Positions 33,707-42,221 of a stretch of DNA of 48,133 nt are shown one piece after another. A program made the position numbers and the translations under genes. The notes below the pieces were generated by a model, which saw only the letters and a program-made list of their open reading frames with translations, was not told the origin of the DNA and searched no databases. Source of the DNA: Chthonomonas sp035294505 (GTDB lineage: Bacteria; Armatimonadota; Chthonomonadetes; Chthonomonadales; Chthonomonadaceae); the NCBI RefSeq assembly GCF_035294505.1, contig NZ_DATGKU010000259.1, forward strand, positions 1 to 48,133. The letters run 5' to 3'. The first letter of the stretch is position 1, and each line of letters begins with the position of its first letter.

Positions 33707-34419
33707 TCCTCCTGTTCCTTGTTCTGATAGATTTGTGTTGGTTCTTCGTAAGGTAAAACAAAAACCTGGGCGGCCGCTTTAGGGGCGATGCGCACGATAT
33801 CCTGCCCCACCTGTGCTGTGAAGTCGCCCCCAAACGGCTCGCGTTCCAAAAGCGCAACAACGGAACCGGGCACAAGCCCACGCTCTTTGAGATAACGCAA
33901 TAGCTCTGGGTCCTCATCCACCACATGGTCTACGGTATAGCGACCGGGAATTGCCATCTCATCAAGCGGACGACTTGTAGAGGGCATCACCTTAAGGTCA
34001 CGCGAGGGAATAGGGGCTCCATGCGGACATGTAGTTGGGTGACCCAGCAGGTCATCTATGCGCGATTCAAAGTCCTCGCTGATGTGGTGTTCCAGTCGCT
34101 CGGCCTCGGCATGAACCTCTTCCCAGCTATAGCCTAAGGCGTCCACCAGGTAGCGCTCTAGCAGTCGGTGATGTCGAATAATTTCCAAAGCTACCTTGCG
34201 CCCGCGGTCGGTGAGCTGAATAGCATGGTAGGGGGTGTGTTCCACCAGCTGCAACTCCGTCATCCGACGTAGCATTTTGCTAACGGCGGGCGCACTTACG
34301 TGCAATCGGGAGGCCAAATCGGCCGTGTTGGCCGTGCGGCCTTCAAACTCCATGTGGTAGATGGCTTTGAGATAGTCCTCTACGGACTGGCCCGGAAGAT
34401 TTTCTTGTGTTTCCGTCAT
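33703..34419 (-). CDS. mntR: DtxR/MntR-family metal-dependent repressor
   Basis: A 238-residue DtxR-family regulator. It has an N-terminal winged helix (VEDYLKAIYHME; SRLHVSAPAVSKMLRRM), a dimerisation/metal domain (HAEAERLEHHISE) and a C-terminal FeoA/SH3-like domain (about 150-225). At the position of the DtxR cysteine ligand it has Glu, followed by EHH, the pattern of Mn-sensing MntR proteins, so it most likely represses mntH when Mn2+ is abundant. I chose the ATG at 34419 because GAGG lies about 6 bases upstream; an ATG at 34437 has no such site and lies inside the probable operator. It overlaps mntH by ATGA. Confidence 0.88.
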   Translation of the reverse strand: MTETQENLPGQSVEDYLKAIYHMEFEGRTANTADLASRLHVSAPAVSKMLRRMTELQLVEHTPYHAIQLTDRGRKVALEIIRHHRLLERYLVDALGYSWEEVHAEAERLEHHISEDFESRIDDLLGHPTTCPHGAPIPSRDLKVMPSTSRPLDEMAIPGRYTVDHVVDEDPELLRYLKERGLVPGSVVALLEREPFGGDFTAQVGQDIVRIAPKAAAQVFVLPYEEPTQIYQNKEQEE

Positions 34420-34428
34420 TGCTGCCTC

Positions 34429-34452
34429 ATGGTTCATTCCAAATTGAACTAT
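34429..34452 (-). promoter_or_regulatory. Candidate operator upstream of mntR
   Basis: Two 10-base arms, 34429-34438 (ATGGTTCATT) and 34443-34452 (ATTGAACTAT), form an inverted repeat with two mismatches around 4 bases, directly in front of the chosen mntR start. A TATATT that could be the -10 element lies just beyond. Size and place fit an autoregulatory MntR box; the sequence does not need to match the Bacillus box. Confidence 0.45.
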
Positions 34453-34562
34453 GGTTAATATACCCTATTTCACACGGCAAAGTTCCAGTTTGACTAAAGG
34501 CTTGGCCTCTTTGGGCCAGGCTATGAACCTTAGGCTTCGCTTTTGGGTAGACGATGAGGTTT

Positions 34563-34592
34563 TTGACAATTTCGTGGGCTTCGCAGTATACT
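34563..34592 (+). promoter_or_regulatory. Strong sigma70 promoter of the tRNA-Lys gene
   Basis: TTGACA (34563-34568) and TATACT (34587-34592) are separated by 18 bases; the predicted start near 34599 lies 7 bases before the tRNA. Confidence 0.8.
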
Positions 34593-34605
34593 AAGAAACA
34601 GGCGA

Positions 34606-34678
<73 letters not shown>

Positions 34679-34730
34679 TGGGCTTGCTTTGAGTGCTTGC
34701 CAAGCTGCTGTCTCAGAGGGGCGATTAGTT

Positions 34731-34759
34731 AACGGGTAGGTTCTTTGAACCTACCCGTT
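34731..34759. terminator. 13-bp perfect stem ending the tRNA and MFS transcripts
   Basis: AACGGGTAGGTTC (34731-34743) and its exact complement (34747-34759) surround a TTT loop. On the plus strand TTTGTATTT follows, a fair U-rich tail for the tRNA transcript. The MFS stop codon on the other strand lies inside the stem, so the element may serve both directions. Confidence 0.72.
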
Positions 34760-35974
34760 TGTATTTGGAGAGGGCAGTCTGGCGAGGAGCAGGGCGCTGA
34801 GGCTGGCCAGCAAGGCTCCTAGGATGAAGGGTAGAAAAGGACGATATTGATAGAGCGCTCCCGCGATAAGGCTGGCAGGCAGAAGCGCTATTCCGACTAC
34901 CATATGATAGGCTCCTATTTGAGTGGCCAGTTTGGTGGGGTCGGAAAAATCGGCGGCAAAAGCGCGCTGAACCCCCTGAGTCAGCGCATAGTAGAGACCG
35001 TATATGATGAAAAAGACGGCAAGGACGAGTTTTGAAGGCGCTAATCCGACGCCTAAATAGACCACAGCAAAAACGAGGTAGCCGGCTATAACCAGCGGTC
35101 TGCGGCCAATGCGATCTCCGAGAATGCCGATGTTGTAGTCTAAAAGCGCCTCCACCACGTTAAAAAGCGCGTAGAGCGCCATAACTCCGGTGGCCGTGTA
35201 GCCAACGCCTTGGGCACGCAACAGAAGAAAAGCGTCGCTGAAATTGCCGAGGTTGAACAGAAAGACGATGACGAGGAATCGCCGATAGAGCGGGCTTAGC
35301 TCCGACCATTTGGGTAAAGGAAGAGCCGTTGCCGGTTTCTTGGGCGCCGAGTCGCGCTTTTCATGAACGAACAGCAGGAGGGTAAGAACGGCTAGGAGGC
35401 CGGGGATGCCGGCGAAGAGGAAGAGGGCACGCAACTGATGCGATAGGTCGCCCCTTATTGCCTTCAATATAAGGATGCCGAGCAGCGGCCCCACCACAGC
35501 GCCGATGGTATCCATGGCACGATGCAGGCCGAAAGCCCGCCCTCTTAACGCGATCGGGGTGGCTTCCGTGATGAGGGCATCGCGTGGAGCGGTGCGAATG
35601 CCTTTGCCCAGCCTATCTATAAGGCGGAGCAGCAGCGCGAATGGCCATAGGGTAACCAGCGCCATGAGAGGCTTGGCCAAAGCGCTGCTGCCGTAGCCGA
35701 AGACGGTGAGCGGCTTGCGTCGCCCAGAACGATCGGAAAGGTAGCCCGAAACAAGACGAAAAAGGCTGGCAGCACTTTCTGCAAGCCCCTCGATAAGCCC
35801 CACAATGGAGGCCGGCACGCCCAACACAAGGGTAAGAAATCGGGGAATCTGTGTGTAGGCCATCTCGGTAGACATATCCATGAAAAGGCTTACGAACCCA
35901 AGAGCTACCACGGTGCTGCTAAGGCGCCGCGATGTTTCCACCGCCTCGGTGTGTGTTTCCGCCTCGATAGACAT
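34751..35974 (-). CDS. MFS transporter
   Basis: A 407-residue major facilitator with 12 predicted membrane helices. The loop 2-3 motif appears as GYLSDRSGRRKPL and again in the second half as GILGDRIGRRPLV. The segment DRLGKGIRTAPRDALI is typical of an uncharacterised bacterial MFS subfamily. The substrate is unknown; the gene follows a sugar-phosphate epimerase on the same strand after 57 bases, so a sugar or sugar acid is possible. AAGGAG lies 9 bases before the ATG. Confidence 0.82.
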   Translation of the reverse strand: MSIEAETHTEAVETSRRLSSTVVALGFVSLFMDMSTEMAYTQIPRFLTLVLGVPASIVGLIEGLAESAASLFRLVSGYLSDRSGRRKPLTVFGYGSSALAKPLMALVTLWPFALLLRLIDRLGKGIRTAPRDALITEATPIALRGRAFGLHRAMDTIGAVVGPLLGILILKAIRGDLSHQLRALFLFAGIPGLLAVLTLLLFVHEKRDSAPKKPATALPLPKWSELSPLYRRFLVIVFLFNLGNFSDAFLLLRAQGVGYTATGVMALYALFNVVEALLDYNIGILGDRIGRRPLVIAGYLVFAVVYLGVGLAPSKLVLAVFFIIYGLYYALTQGVQRAFAADFSDPTKLATQIGAYHMVVGIALLPASLIAGALYQYRPFLPFILGALLASLSALLLARLPSPNTNG

Positions 35975-36031
35975 AGTCCTAAACTCCTTAAGAATATCTT
36001 CCGAATCGCAACTTTTCAGGCGCGATGCCCT

Positions 36032-36871
36032 CTAGACATTCGCTCCATGGGAGCGGGGTTCAAAAAGCATACGCAACGTTTCGGCGATGTGCTTCAGCCC
36101 CAGCGTCTGCAGGGTGCGATAGCCTTCTACCTCTGCAGTAATAGGCCCCTCGTAGCCGATCTCATGAAGGGCGATACGTACCCGCTCCCAAGGTACATCG
36201 CCTTGAGCCGGATTGCAAAAACCGCTAATATTGCCTATTGTCGTTCGGAAATCCTTTACGTGCACCTTGCGAATGCGTGTGTTCAAAATCCGAATCCACT
36301 GATCCGGATAGCCGAACGTAAGCACATTGCCCACATCGAAGTAGGCTCCCACATGGGGGTGGTCCACGGCGTCGAGCAGCTGGGCAAATTCAAGAGGAGA
36401 CAGCAGGAAGCGATTCCACACGTTTTCCACCCCGATATGCACGCCGAGACGCTCGGCTTCGGGGGCAAGGCGCTTTAACCCCTCTAAAGTCAGCCGATAG
36501 ACGGCATCGTAGGAGGAGTCGGGGGTCACCACACCCGGCACCACGAGTACGGTATCGGCGCCAAGCCACTTCGCCACCTGAAGCTGAAATCGCACCACCT
36601 CGAATCCCTTCTCACGGATGGCGGGGTCTGGCGCGGCGATGGGGTATTTCCAGCCGAGACCGGTTGAGAGGCTAAGTAGTTTTACCCCACATTGCGCGGC
36701 ATCTTCGGCGATACGACGGGCGCTTTGCTCATCTGACTGTAAAGAGACCTCGCCCTCTTCGGCCAAATTCACCTCCACACAGTCGAATCCGGCCTCTTTG
36801 GCCACTTGGAAGGCCTGACGGAGCGGCAGGCCAGAGGGCAACGACCAAGCGTTGATCCCGATGAGAGGCAT
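36032..36871 (-). CDS. UlaE-like sugar-phosphate isomerase/epimerase
   Basis: A 279-residue TIM-barrel protein of the xylose-isomerase-like/AP-endonuclease-2 superfamily. The stretch GVENVWNRFLLSPLEFAQLL closely resembles L-ribulose/L-xylulose-5-phosphate 3-epimerases (UlaE/SgbU). Probable metal ligands are the Glu of GVENVWN, the Asp of AYFDVGN, the His of RKVHVKDF and the Glu of ITAEVEG. A role in pentose or sugar-acid catabolism is therefore likely. AGGAG lies before the ATG. It is divergent from the PfkB kinase gene across 138 bases and probably shares a transcript with the MFS gene downstream. Confidence 0.78.
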   Translation of the reverse strand: MPLIGINAWSLPSGLPLRQAFQVAKEAGFDCVEVNLAEEGEVSLQSDEQSARRIAEDAAQCGVKLLSLSTGLGWKYPIAAPDPAIREKGFEVVRFQLQVAKWLGADTVLVVPGVVTPDSSYDAVYRLTLEGLKRLAPEAERLGVHIGVENVWNRFLLSPLEFAQLLDAVDHPHVGAYFDVGNVLTFGYPDQWIRILNTRIRKVHVKDFRTTIGNISGFCNPAQGDVPWERVRIALHEIGYEGPITAEVEGYRTLQTLGLKHIAETLRMLFEPRSHGANV

Positions 36872-37009
36872 GAACGTAGCTCCTTCCCTTGTTTAATCGG
36901 CATTTCGGCAGAACAGCACCCAATTCCTACCTTGCATTTGCAATAGCCCTTGCAGGAGGATGGACTTTTGAGAAAGAATTAACTCCTAAGCAGCAGAAGG
37001 AGGACGTTT

Positions 37010-37966
37010 ATGGTTGACGTTACCTGTGTGGGTGTGTTGGTTGCGGATGTGGTCGGAAAGCCGATAGAGCGTTTCCCCGACAGAGGAAAGCTGGCGTTAG
37101 TGGAGCGAATCGAGCTTCACGCCGGAGGCGGGGTTTCTAATACCGGCACGGCGCTTGCCCGTTTGGGTATTTCAACGGCTGCCGTAGGGAAAGTGGGTAA
37201 GGACGGTTTTGGCGATTTTTTGACCCATCATTTGGCGGCACAGGGGCTTGATGTCACGGGGATCGTGCGTGACACGCGGGAGGCGACCTCCTCGACGATG
37301 GTTTTGGTGCATGGCGATGGGGAGAGAAGTTTTCTGCACTACTTGGGGGCTAACGCCGCGCTGACTTTAGAGGATATTGATTTTCAGAGGGTACGTCAAA
37401 GCCGTATCCTCCATATCGCCTATGCGTTTTTACTGCCCGGGTTGGATGGCCATCCGATGGTAGAACTGCTGAAACGGGCGCGTGAGGTCGGGGTGATCAC
37501 AAGCCTCGATACGGCTTGGGATGCCAAAGACCGTTGGTTCTCCCTCATACAGTCGTATCTGCCTCATGTGGACTACTTCGTGCCGAGTTGGGAAGAGGCA
37601 CGGAAAATAGCGGGAGAGCGCAACGACCCGCGAGATGTGGCCAAGTTCTTCCTCGATCATGGGGTGCGTGTTGTGGGGTTGAAGTTGGGTGAAAGAGGCT
37701 GTTACGTACGCTCGGCTGCGGGCGAAGAGGTGCAGCTTCCGGCCTTTAAGGTTCCTGCAGTAGACGCGCTGGGCGCGGGAGATGCCTGGGTGGCCGGCTT
37801 TTTAGCCGGCGTTGTGAAACAGTTGGATTTGGAGCGCTGCGCCTGGCTGGGCAACGCTGTAGGGGCTTCTTGCGTGATGGCCCTCGGAGCAACGAGTGGC
37901 GTGCGTGGATGGGAAGAGACCGTAGAGCTGATCCGCAAACACGGCGGCCCAAGCTTCGAGCATTGA
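37010..37966 (+). CDS. PfkB-family carbohydrate kinase
   Basis: A 318-residue ribokinase-like sugar kinase. HAGGGVSNTGTALARLG is the substrate-binding glycine region near the N-terminus. DALGAGDAWVAGFLAGV is the PfkB signature 2, with the catalytic base Asp258 and the anion hole GAGD. Known members phosphorylate ribose, fructose, fructose-1-phosphate, KDG or nucleosides; no specific one can be assigned. A strong AAGGAGG lies 7 bases before the ATG. The GT4 gene starts one base after its stop codon, so the three genes to 40280 form one unit. Confidence 0.86.
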   Translation: MVDVTCVGVLVADVVGKPIERFPDRGKLALVERIELHAGGGVSNTGTALARLGISTAAVGKVGKDGFGDFLTHHLAAQGLDVTGIVRDTREATSSTMVLVHGDGERSFLHYLGANAALTLEDIDFQRVRQSRILHIAYAFLLPGLDGHPMVELLKRAREVGVITSLDTAWDAKDRWFSLIQSYLPHVDYFVPSWEEARKIAGERNDPRDVAKFFLDHGVRVVGLKLGERGCYVRSAAGEEVQLPAFKVPAVDALGAGDAWVAGFLAGVVKQLDLERCAWLGNAVGASCVMALGATSGVRGWEETVELIRKHGGPSFEH

Positions 37967-37967
37967 G

Positions 37968-39122
37968 ATGCGAACCGAATCGTCACTTCGTATTGCTATG
38001 TTCACTCCCTGGAAGGCACAGTGTGGGATTAGCGATTATAGCCGCCATCTTGTGGAGGCTTTAAAGGCACTTCCAGAGGTAGAGGATGTGACTATTGTAG
38101 AACCACCCGGTGATGCCTCCAAGCTCTCCACATGGCAGGCGCTTTGGCGGCGTGGCGCACGCAAACGGCTCTACCAATCGCTGGGGCAGCAGATGAGCCG
38201 ACAAGGCGTTCATATCGCCCATGTGCAGCATCAGTATTTCTTCTTTGGCGGTGTCTCTCCCTTAAAAAATCGGTTTCTAGACTTCCTCCAAGAGATCCGC
38301 CCTCCGGTTGTTATGACGGTACATGAGCTTGCCCTACCGCAGGATTCTTCCTTGTTGAAAAGGATTGCACTTGCTAAAGTGAACCGAGCCTCCTTTCTCG
38401 CGCCGAACCTTCAGCGCCTCGTAGTCCATACGGAGGCCGATCGCGTGGCGCTGCAGAACATCGGGTGCGACTCGGATCGGGTAGTACGAATGCCGCATCC
38501 CGTGCCTCCTGCCGCGCCCATGCCCGACTCGGAGCAGGCCAAACGGGTCTTGAATTTGCAGGGGAAGCGGGTACTCACCATTTTCGGCTTTATATCCAAG
38601 AAAAAGGGGCATCTGGTGGCTCTAGAGGCGCTGCGTCAACTGCCTTCCAACGTAGTGCTTCTGCTTGCCGGAGGAAGGCACCCGGACGATCGCACCGACT
38701 ACGTAGACCAGATTTATCGGCGAGCTGAAGCGTGGAATCTAAGAGGTCGCCTTGTGGTTACCGACTATCTGCCTGAGACCTCTATTCCCACCGTTATGGC
38801 GGCCACCGATATCGCCTTGGCACCCTACTTGCAGACTTCCGGCTCCGGCTCGCTGGCCAACCTGCTTGCTTACGGACGCGCTATTGTAGCCTCCAGCATT
38901 CCCCCACATATCGAGATCGCCGCCTCTACCGACCCTCCCTGCCTCCATCTCGTTACGGTGGGCAACCCCACTGCGTTGGCGAGGGCTGTGGAGGGGCTAC
39001 TTGGCGACCCGCACGGCCTGCGGATGCTGCAAGAGGCGGCGTTGCGCTATGCGAAAGCGCATCCCTACTTGCAAATGGCCCGCAATTTGGTGACTCTCTA
39101 TCGGGACGTGCTGCGGAGATGA
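37968..39122 (+). CDS. GT4 glycosyltransferase
   Basis: A 384-residue GT-B fold glycosyltransferase of the group 1 type. IAMFTPWKAQCGISDYSRHL opens the first Rossmann domain. GKRVLTIFGFISKKKGHLVA is the linker into the nucleotide-sugar domain, and DIALAPYLQTSGSGSLANLL contains the acceptor/donor loop where most GT4 enzymes have E-x7-E. That glutamate pair is weak here. It probably adds a sugar to an envelope polysaccharide or glycolipid in the cytoplasm. It is tightly coupled to the PfkB gene and followed 6 bases later by a second GT4. Confidence 0.82.
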   Translation: MRTESSLRIAMFTPWKAQCGISDYSRHLVEALKALPEVEDVTIVEPPGDASKLSTWQALWRRGARKRLYQSLGQQMSRQGVHIAHVQHQYFFFGGVSPLKNRFLDFLQEIRPPVVMTVHELALPQDSSLLKRIALAKVNRASFLAPNLQRLVVHTEADRVALQNIGCDSDRVVRMPHPVPPAAPMPDSEQAKRVLNLQGKRVLTIFGFISKKKGHLVALEALRQLPSNVVLLLAGGRHPDDRTDYVDQIYRRAEAWNLRGRLVVTDYLPETSIPTVMAATDIALAPYLQTSGSGSLANLLAYGRAIVASSIPPHIEIAASTDPPCLHLVTVGNPTALARAVEGLLGDPHGLRMLQEAALRYAKAHPYLQMARNLVTLYRDVLRR

Positions 39123-39128
39123 GCCAGA

Positions 39129-40280
39129 TTGAGTAGTCGTGTTGGCATAGATGGGCGAACCCTTACCGGCCCCTTTACCGGTGACCGCTCCTATTGGCGT
39201 GGTCTGCTTTCTGCCTTGCCAGGGCTAGCTCCCGACCTTCAGTTTTATGTGTACAGCCACCGTCCTTTTCCTAAAGAGGTGCTGCCCTCGGCCTCAAATC
39301 TCGTTTTGCGCGTGATCCCTGCCCGCAATGAGCGGCTATGGAGCCTTTTTACACTGCCGGCCATCGCTCGAAACGACCGCTGCGACCTACTCCATGTGCA
39401 ATACACCGTTCCTTTTGGTTGCTCCTGCCCGGTCATCACCACCGTACACGATATCTCCTTTCGTCTCCACCCGGAATGGTTTCCATGGAAGCACCGCCTT
39501 CTGCTTAACATCGGGGTCGCTCTCTCTATAAGGCGTGCAGCGAAAGTGATCACGGTCTCTGAGACATCGCGCCAGGACATCTTGCGCCTGTACCGATGCC
39601 CTCCCGAACATGTTGTTGCCATTCCCAATGCCGTCTCTCCCCTCTTTTTCCTGCCGATTGCTCCTGCAGAGGCGCAGCGTGTGGTGATGGAGAAATACAG
39701 AGTCTCCACCCCCTTCGTGCTTGCCGTGGGGGTTCTGCAGCCAAGAAAGAACATCGAAACACTTGCTGCGGCCTTTGGAATCGCCCATGCTCGGTACGGC
39801 AAGCCCCTTTCCTTAGTGCTTGTGGGCAAGAAGGGTTGGGGAGTTCAGGAGGAGACCATTCGCGCTCGGGTAGCGCAACACGGCGGCCTTGCCGCTGCCG
39901 AGTCCCTTGTGTTTACCGGTTATGTGCCGGATGAAGACCTGCCTTTCCTCTACACGGCCTGCGCCGTATTCGCCTATCCGTCGCTTTATGAGGGCTTTGG
40001 CATTCCGCCACTTGAGGCCATGGCGTGTGGCGCGCCAACCCTCGTTGCCCAAGCGCCTCCCATGCCCGAAGTGGTGGACGAGGCGGCGCTTCTCATCTCT
40101 CCTAACGATCCGTGGGCGTGGGCAGATGCCCTCCTCTCTGTGCTACAGGATGCAGACCTACGAGACCGTTTGAGGGAAAAAGGGCCTCTTCGTGCACGTT
40201 GCTTCACTTGGGAAGAGAGTGCGCTTCGTACTTTGGCGCTCTATCGGCAGATACTCGCCCCCACCTCTTCCTCGGCCTAG
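39129..40280 (+). CDS. GT4 glycosyltransferase (TTG start)
   Basis: A 383-residue GT-B enzyme of family GT4. VGIDGRTLTGPFTGDRSYWR at the N-terminus and HDISFRLHPEWFPWKHRL are typical of mannosyl-/rhamnosyl-transferases in polysaccharide clusters. AVGVLQPRKNIETLAAAF is the domain linker. The E-x7-E motif is clear in YEGFGIPPLEAMACG. The start codon is TTG at 39129, with GGAG about 10 bases upstream inside the previous gene; no ATG fits the conserved N-terminus. It ends the PfkB-GT4-GT4 unit. The following 220 bases contain no gene but an RNA hairpin and a possible flagellar promoter. Confidence 0.85.
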   Translation: MSSRVGIDGRTLTGPFTGDRSYWRGLLSALPGLAPDLQFYVYSHRPFPKEVLPSASNLVLRVIPARNERLWSLFTLPAIARNDRCDLLHVQYTVPFGCSCPVITTVHDISFRLHPEWFPWKHRLLLNIGVALSIRRAAKVITVSETSRQDILRLYRCPPEHVVAIPNAVSPLFFLPIAPAEAQRVVMEKYRVSTPFVLAVGVLQPRKNIETLAAAFGIAHARYGKPLSLVLVGKKGWGVQEETIRARVAQHGGLAAAESLVFTGYVPDEDLPFLYTACAVFAYPSLYEGFGIPPLEAMACGAPTLVAQAPPMPEVVDEAALLISPNDPWAWADALLSVLQDADLRDRLREKGPLRARCFTWEESALRTLALYRQILAPTSSSA

Positions 40281-40422
40281 CTAACAGACCCTGCTACAAA
40301 TCCTCCTCTCTCTGCATTTCGGTCGCCATGCCAATGGGGCAGAAAGAGTGCGGCCGGGAAAGTTCTGCAAAATTGGGATGCAACTACCAATAATCCCCTT
40401 ATGAAGAACGCAGACCGGTGTC

Positions 40423-40443
40423 TTTCGAGAGGATTCCTCGAAA
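40423..40443 (+). promoter_or_regulatory. Hairpin upstream of flgF
   Basis: TTTCGAG (40423-40429) and CTCGAAA (40437-40443) pair perfectly around a 7-base loop. An outer CGGTG/CACCG pair (40416-40420 and 40460-40464) can enclose it. It could be a 5' leader structure or part of a promoter region. Confidence 0.4.
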
Positions 40444-40468
40444 AAGCCTCTCTGCATGGCACCGATCA
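40442..40468 (+). promoter_or_regulatory. Possible sigma28-type flagellar promoter before flgF
   Basis: AAAA (40442-40445), then 15 bases, then ACCGATCA (40461-40468) approximates the FliA consensus TAAA-N15-GCCGATAA (three of four and six of eight). It lies 32 bases before the flgF ATG. Confidence 0.3.
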
Positions 40469-40500
40469 GGACAAACCCCGGTGTTTCAAGGAGTAACGTT

Positions 40501-41256
40501 ATGGAACGTGGGCTTTATGCCGCCGCTTCCGCCATGGTCGCTCAACAGACCATTCAAGACGTGATAGCGCAAAACGTCGCCAATGCAACTACGGTGGGTT
40601 ATAAGCAGGACGTGCCTACTTTCCGTTCGCTCACGGCTTTGGAGCTTGAGCGTCTGAACGGGAATAACGCCCAAGGGGTGCCCATCGGGGAGCTTGGGAC
40701 AGGAGTTATGCCCGACCGAATCTATACGGACTGGAGTGTCGGCCCCATCGAGCAGACAGGCAACCCGCTGGATGCGAGCCTTGGCCAGGGGCTTTTCTTT
40801 GCGGTGAGCACGCCGGCAGGAGAACGCTATACGCGAGCCGGCAACTTCCGTTTAGACGGTCAGGGCAATCTCTACACGGCAGCCGGCTTTCCTGTGCTTG
40901 ACGATCGAGGACAGCCGATCAATGTTGGGCGTGGGCCGAATGTGGCTATCGATCGTATGGGCAATGTTACGGTGAACAACCGGCCGGTGGCGCGCCTACG
41001 CATCGTGCGCATTGACCCCAACTTTCTACAAAAGCAAGGCGATTCGCTCTTCGCCCTTACCGGCGGCCCGGCGCCTGTTCAGGTGCCTAATCCGCAGGTG
41101 CTTCCGGGAACTCTAGAGCAATCCAACGTCAACGTGGTAACCGGTCTGGTAGACCTCATCGTCGTACAGCGCAACTATGAGATGGCTCAGAAGGCCATTC
41201 TCACACACGATGAGTTGTTAAAGCAGACCACCAACAATGTGGGCAGTGTTTCCTAG
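40501..41256 (+). CDS. flgF: Flagellar proximal-rod protein FlgF
   Basis: A 251-residue flagellar rod/hook-basal-body protein. The N-terminal segment GLYAAASAMVAQQTIQDVIAQ with QNVANATTVGYKQD is the conserved rod motif. The middle has the FlgE/F/G-like core (GQGLFFAVSTPAGERYTRAG), and the C-terminus (SNVNVVTGLVDLIVVQRNYE) forms the D0 helix. I assign FlgF over FlgG because the next gene is the better FlgG. AAGGAG lies 7 bases before the ATG at 40501; an in-frame start at 40456 is rejected. It heads the flagellar block. Confidence 0.88.
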   Translation: MERGLYAAASAMVAQQTIQDVIAQNVANATTVGYKQDVPTFRSLTALELERLNGNNAQGVPIGELGTGVMPDRIYTDWSVGPIEQTGNPLDASLGQGLFFAVSTPAGERYTRAGNFRLDGQGNLYTAAGFPVLDDRGQPINVGRGPNVAIDRMGNVTVNNRPVARLRIVRIDPNFLQKQGDSLFALTGGPAPVQVPNPQVLPGTLEQSNVNVVTGLVDLIVVQRNYEMAQKAILTHDELLKQTTNNVGSVS

Positions 41257-41292
41257 TGTGGCTTAAGGGCTGGGTTAGAAACCTGCCCTCTT

Positions 41293-41333
41293 ACGGCCGG
41301 ACTTTCGGCATGGCGCGTGCCGAAGGAGGCCGT
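41293..41333 (+). promoter_or_regulatory. Long stem-loop in the flgF-flgG gap
   Basis: ACGGCC (41293-41298) pairs with GGCCGT (41328-41333), and inside it TTCGGCA (41304-41310) pairs with TGCCGAA (41318-41324), giving 13 perfect pairs with a small internal loop. A second hairpin AAGGGC/GCCCTT lies at 41374-41390. Together they suggest a structured leader or processing site before flgG. Confidence 0.5.
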
Positions 41334-41425
41334 TCGCGCTCGTCCGATTGACGGCGCTCTACTCAACGCTTTTAAGGGCTTTTGGCCCTTCACAACGCTA
41401 CCATTTTGGAGGAACGGCATAAACT

Positions 41426-42217
41426 ATGGATCGCGCGCTTTTTACCGCTGCAACAGGGCTTGCGGCCCAACAGCTTAGTCTCGATGTCATCGCGAACAAC
41501 CTCGCCAACGTCAGCACGGCGGGCTTTAAGGCCAGTCGAGTAGACTTCGAGGACCTGATCTATCAAACCCCTCAGGAGCCGGGCACGCAGACAGGCCCCA
41601 ACTCCATGCTTCCCACCGGCCAGCAGATAGGGCTTGGCGTATCCTCTGGAACCACCACCACGGTGAACACACAAGGCACACTACAGCAGACGGGACGGCA
41701 ATACGATCTGGCCATTCAGGGAAACGGCTACTTTAAAATTCTCATGCCGGATGGGACGACGGCCTACACTCGGGCCGGCAACTTCGCAGTGGATGGAACC
41801 GGGAAACTGGTTACACCAGATGGCTACGCGTTACAACCGGAGATCGTGATACCGCCCGATGCGGTCTCTTTCTCCGTCAGCCCTGACGGGCAGGTAAGTG
41901 TGCGACGTGCAGGCCAGCAACAGGCGACCGTTGTTGGGCAGCTTCAGCTCACCACATTTGTGAACCCCGCCGGCCTTCGCGCGATGGGAGGCAATCTCTT
42001 CATGCCCACTCCGGCCTCCGGCCCGGCAGTAGACAGCACACCGGGAACCCAGGGGGCGGGCACGCTGCAACAGGGGGTCATCGAATCGTCCAATGTGGAT
42101 ATCGTCTCCGAGATGGTGCGGATGATCATCCTTCAGCGGGCTTACGAGACCAACTCTAAGGTCATTCAATCCGCCGACAGCATGCTCGGCATTGCAAACT
42201 CCATCAAGCAGGGTTAA
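41426..42217 (+). CDS. flgG: Flagellar distal-rod protein FlgG
   Basis: A 263-residue distal-rod subunit. ALFTAATGLAAQQLSLDVIA followed by NNLANVSTAGFKASRVDFED is the classic FlgG start. IQGNGYFKILMPDGTTAYTR and the C-terminal SNVDIVSEMVRMIILQRAYE also fit. Length is that of standard FlgG (about 260). GGAGG lies about 13 bases before the ATG. flgA starts 4 bases after its stop codon. Confidence 0.94.
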   Translation: MDRALFTAATGLAAQQLSLDVIANNLANVSTAGFKASRVDFEDLIYQTPQEPGTQTGPNSMLPTGQQIGLGVSSGTTTTVNTQGTLQQTGRQYDLAIQGNGYFKILMPDGTTAYTRAGNFAVDGTGKLVTPDGYALQPEIVIPPDAVSFSVSPDGQVSVRRAGQQQATVVGQLQLTTFVNPAGLRAMGGNLFMPTPASGPAVDSTPGTQGAGTLQQGVIESSNVDIVSEMVRMIILQRAYETNSKVIQSADSMLGIANSIKQG

Positions 42218-42221
42218 GGTC

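Noticed and set aside
34679..34730. Further tRNA genes or an integration site behind tRNA-Lys
   Set aside because: No second cloverleaf, no repeated tRNA 3' end and no integrase gene are visible; the MFS gene follows directly.
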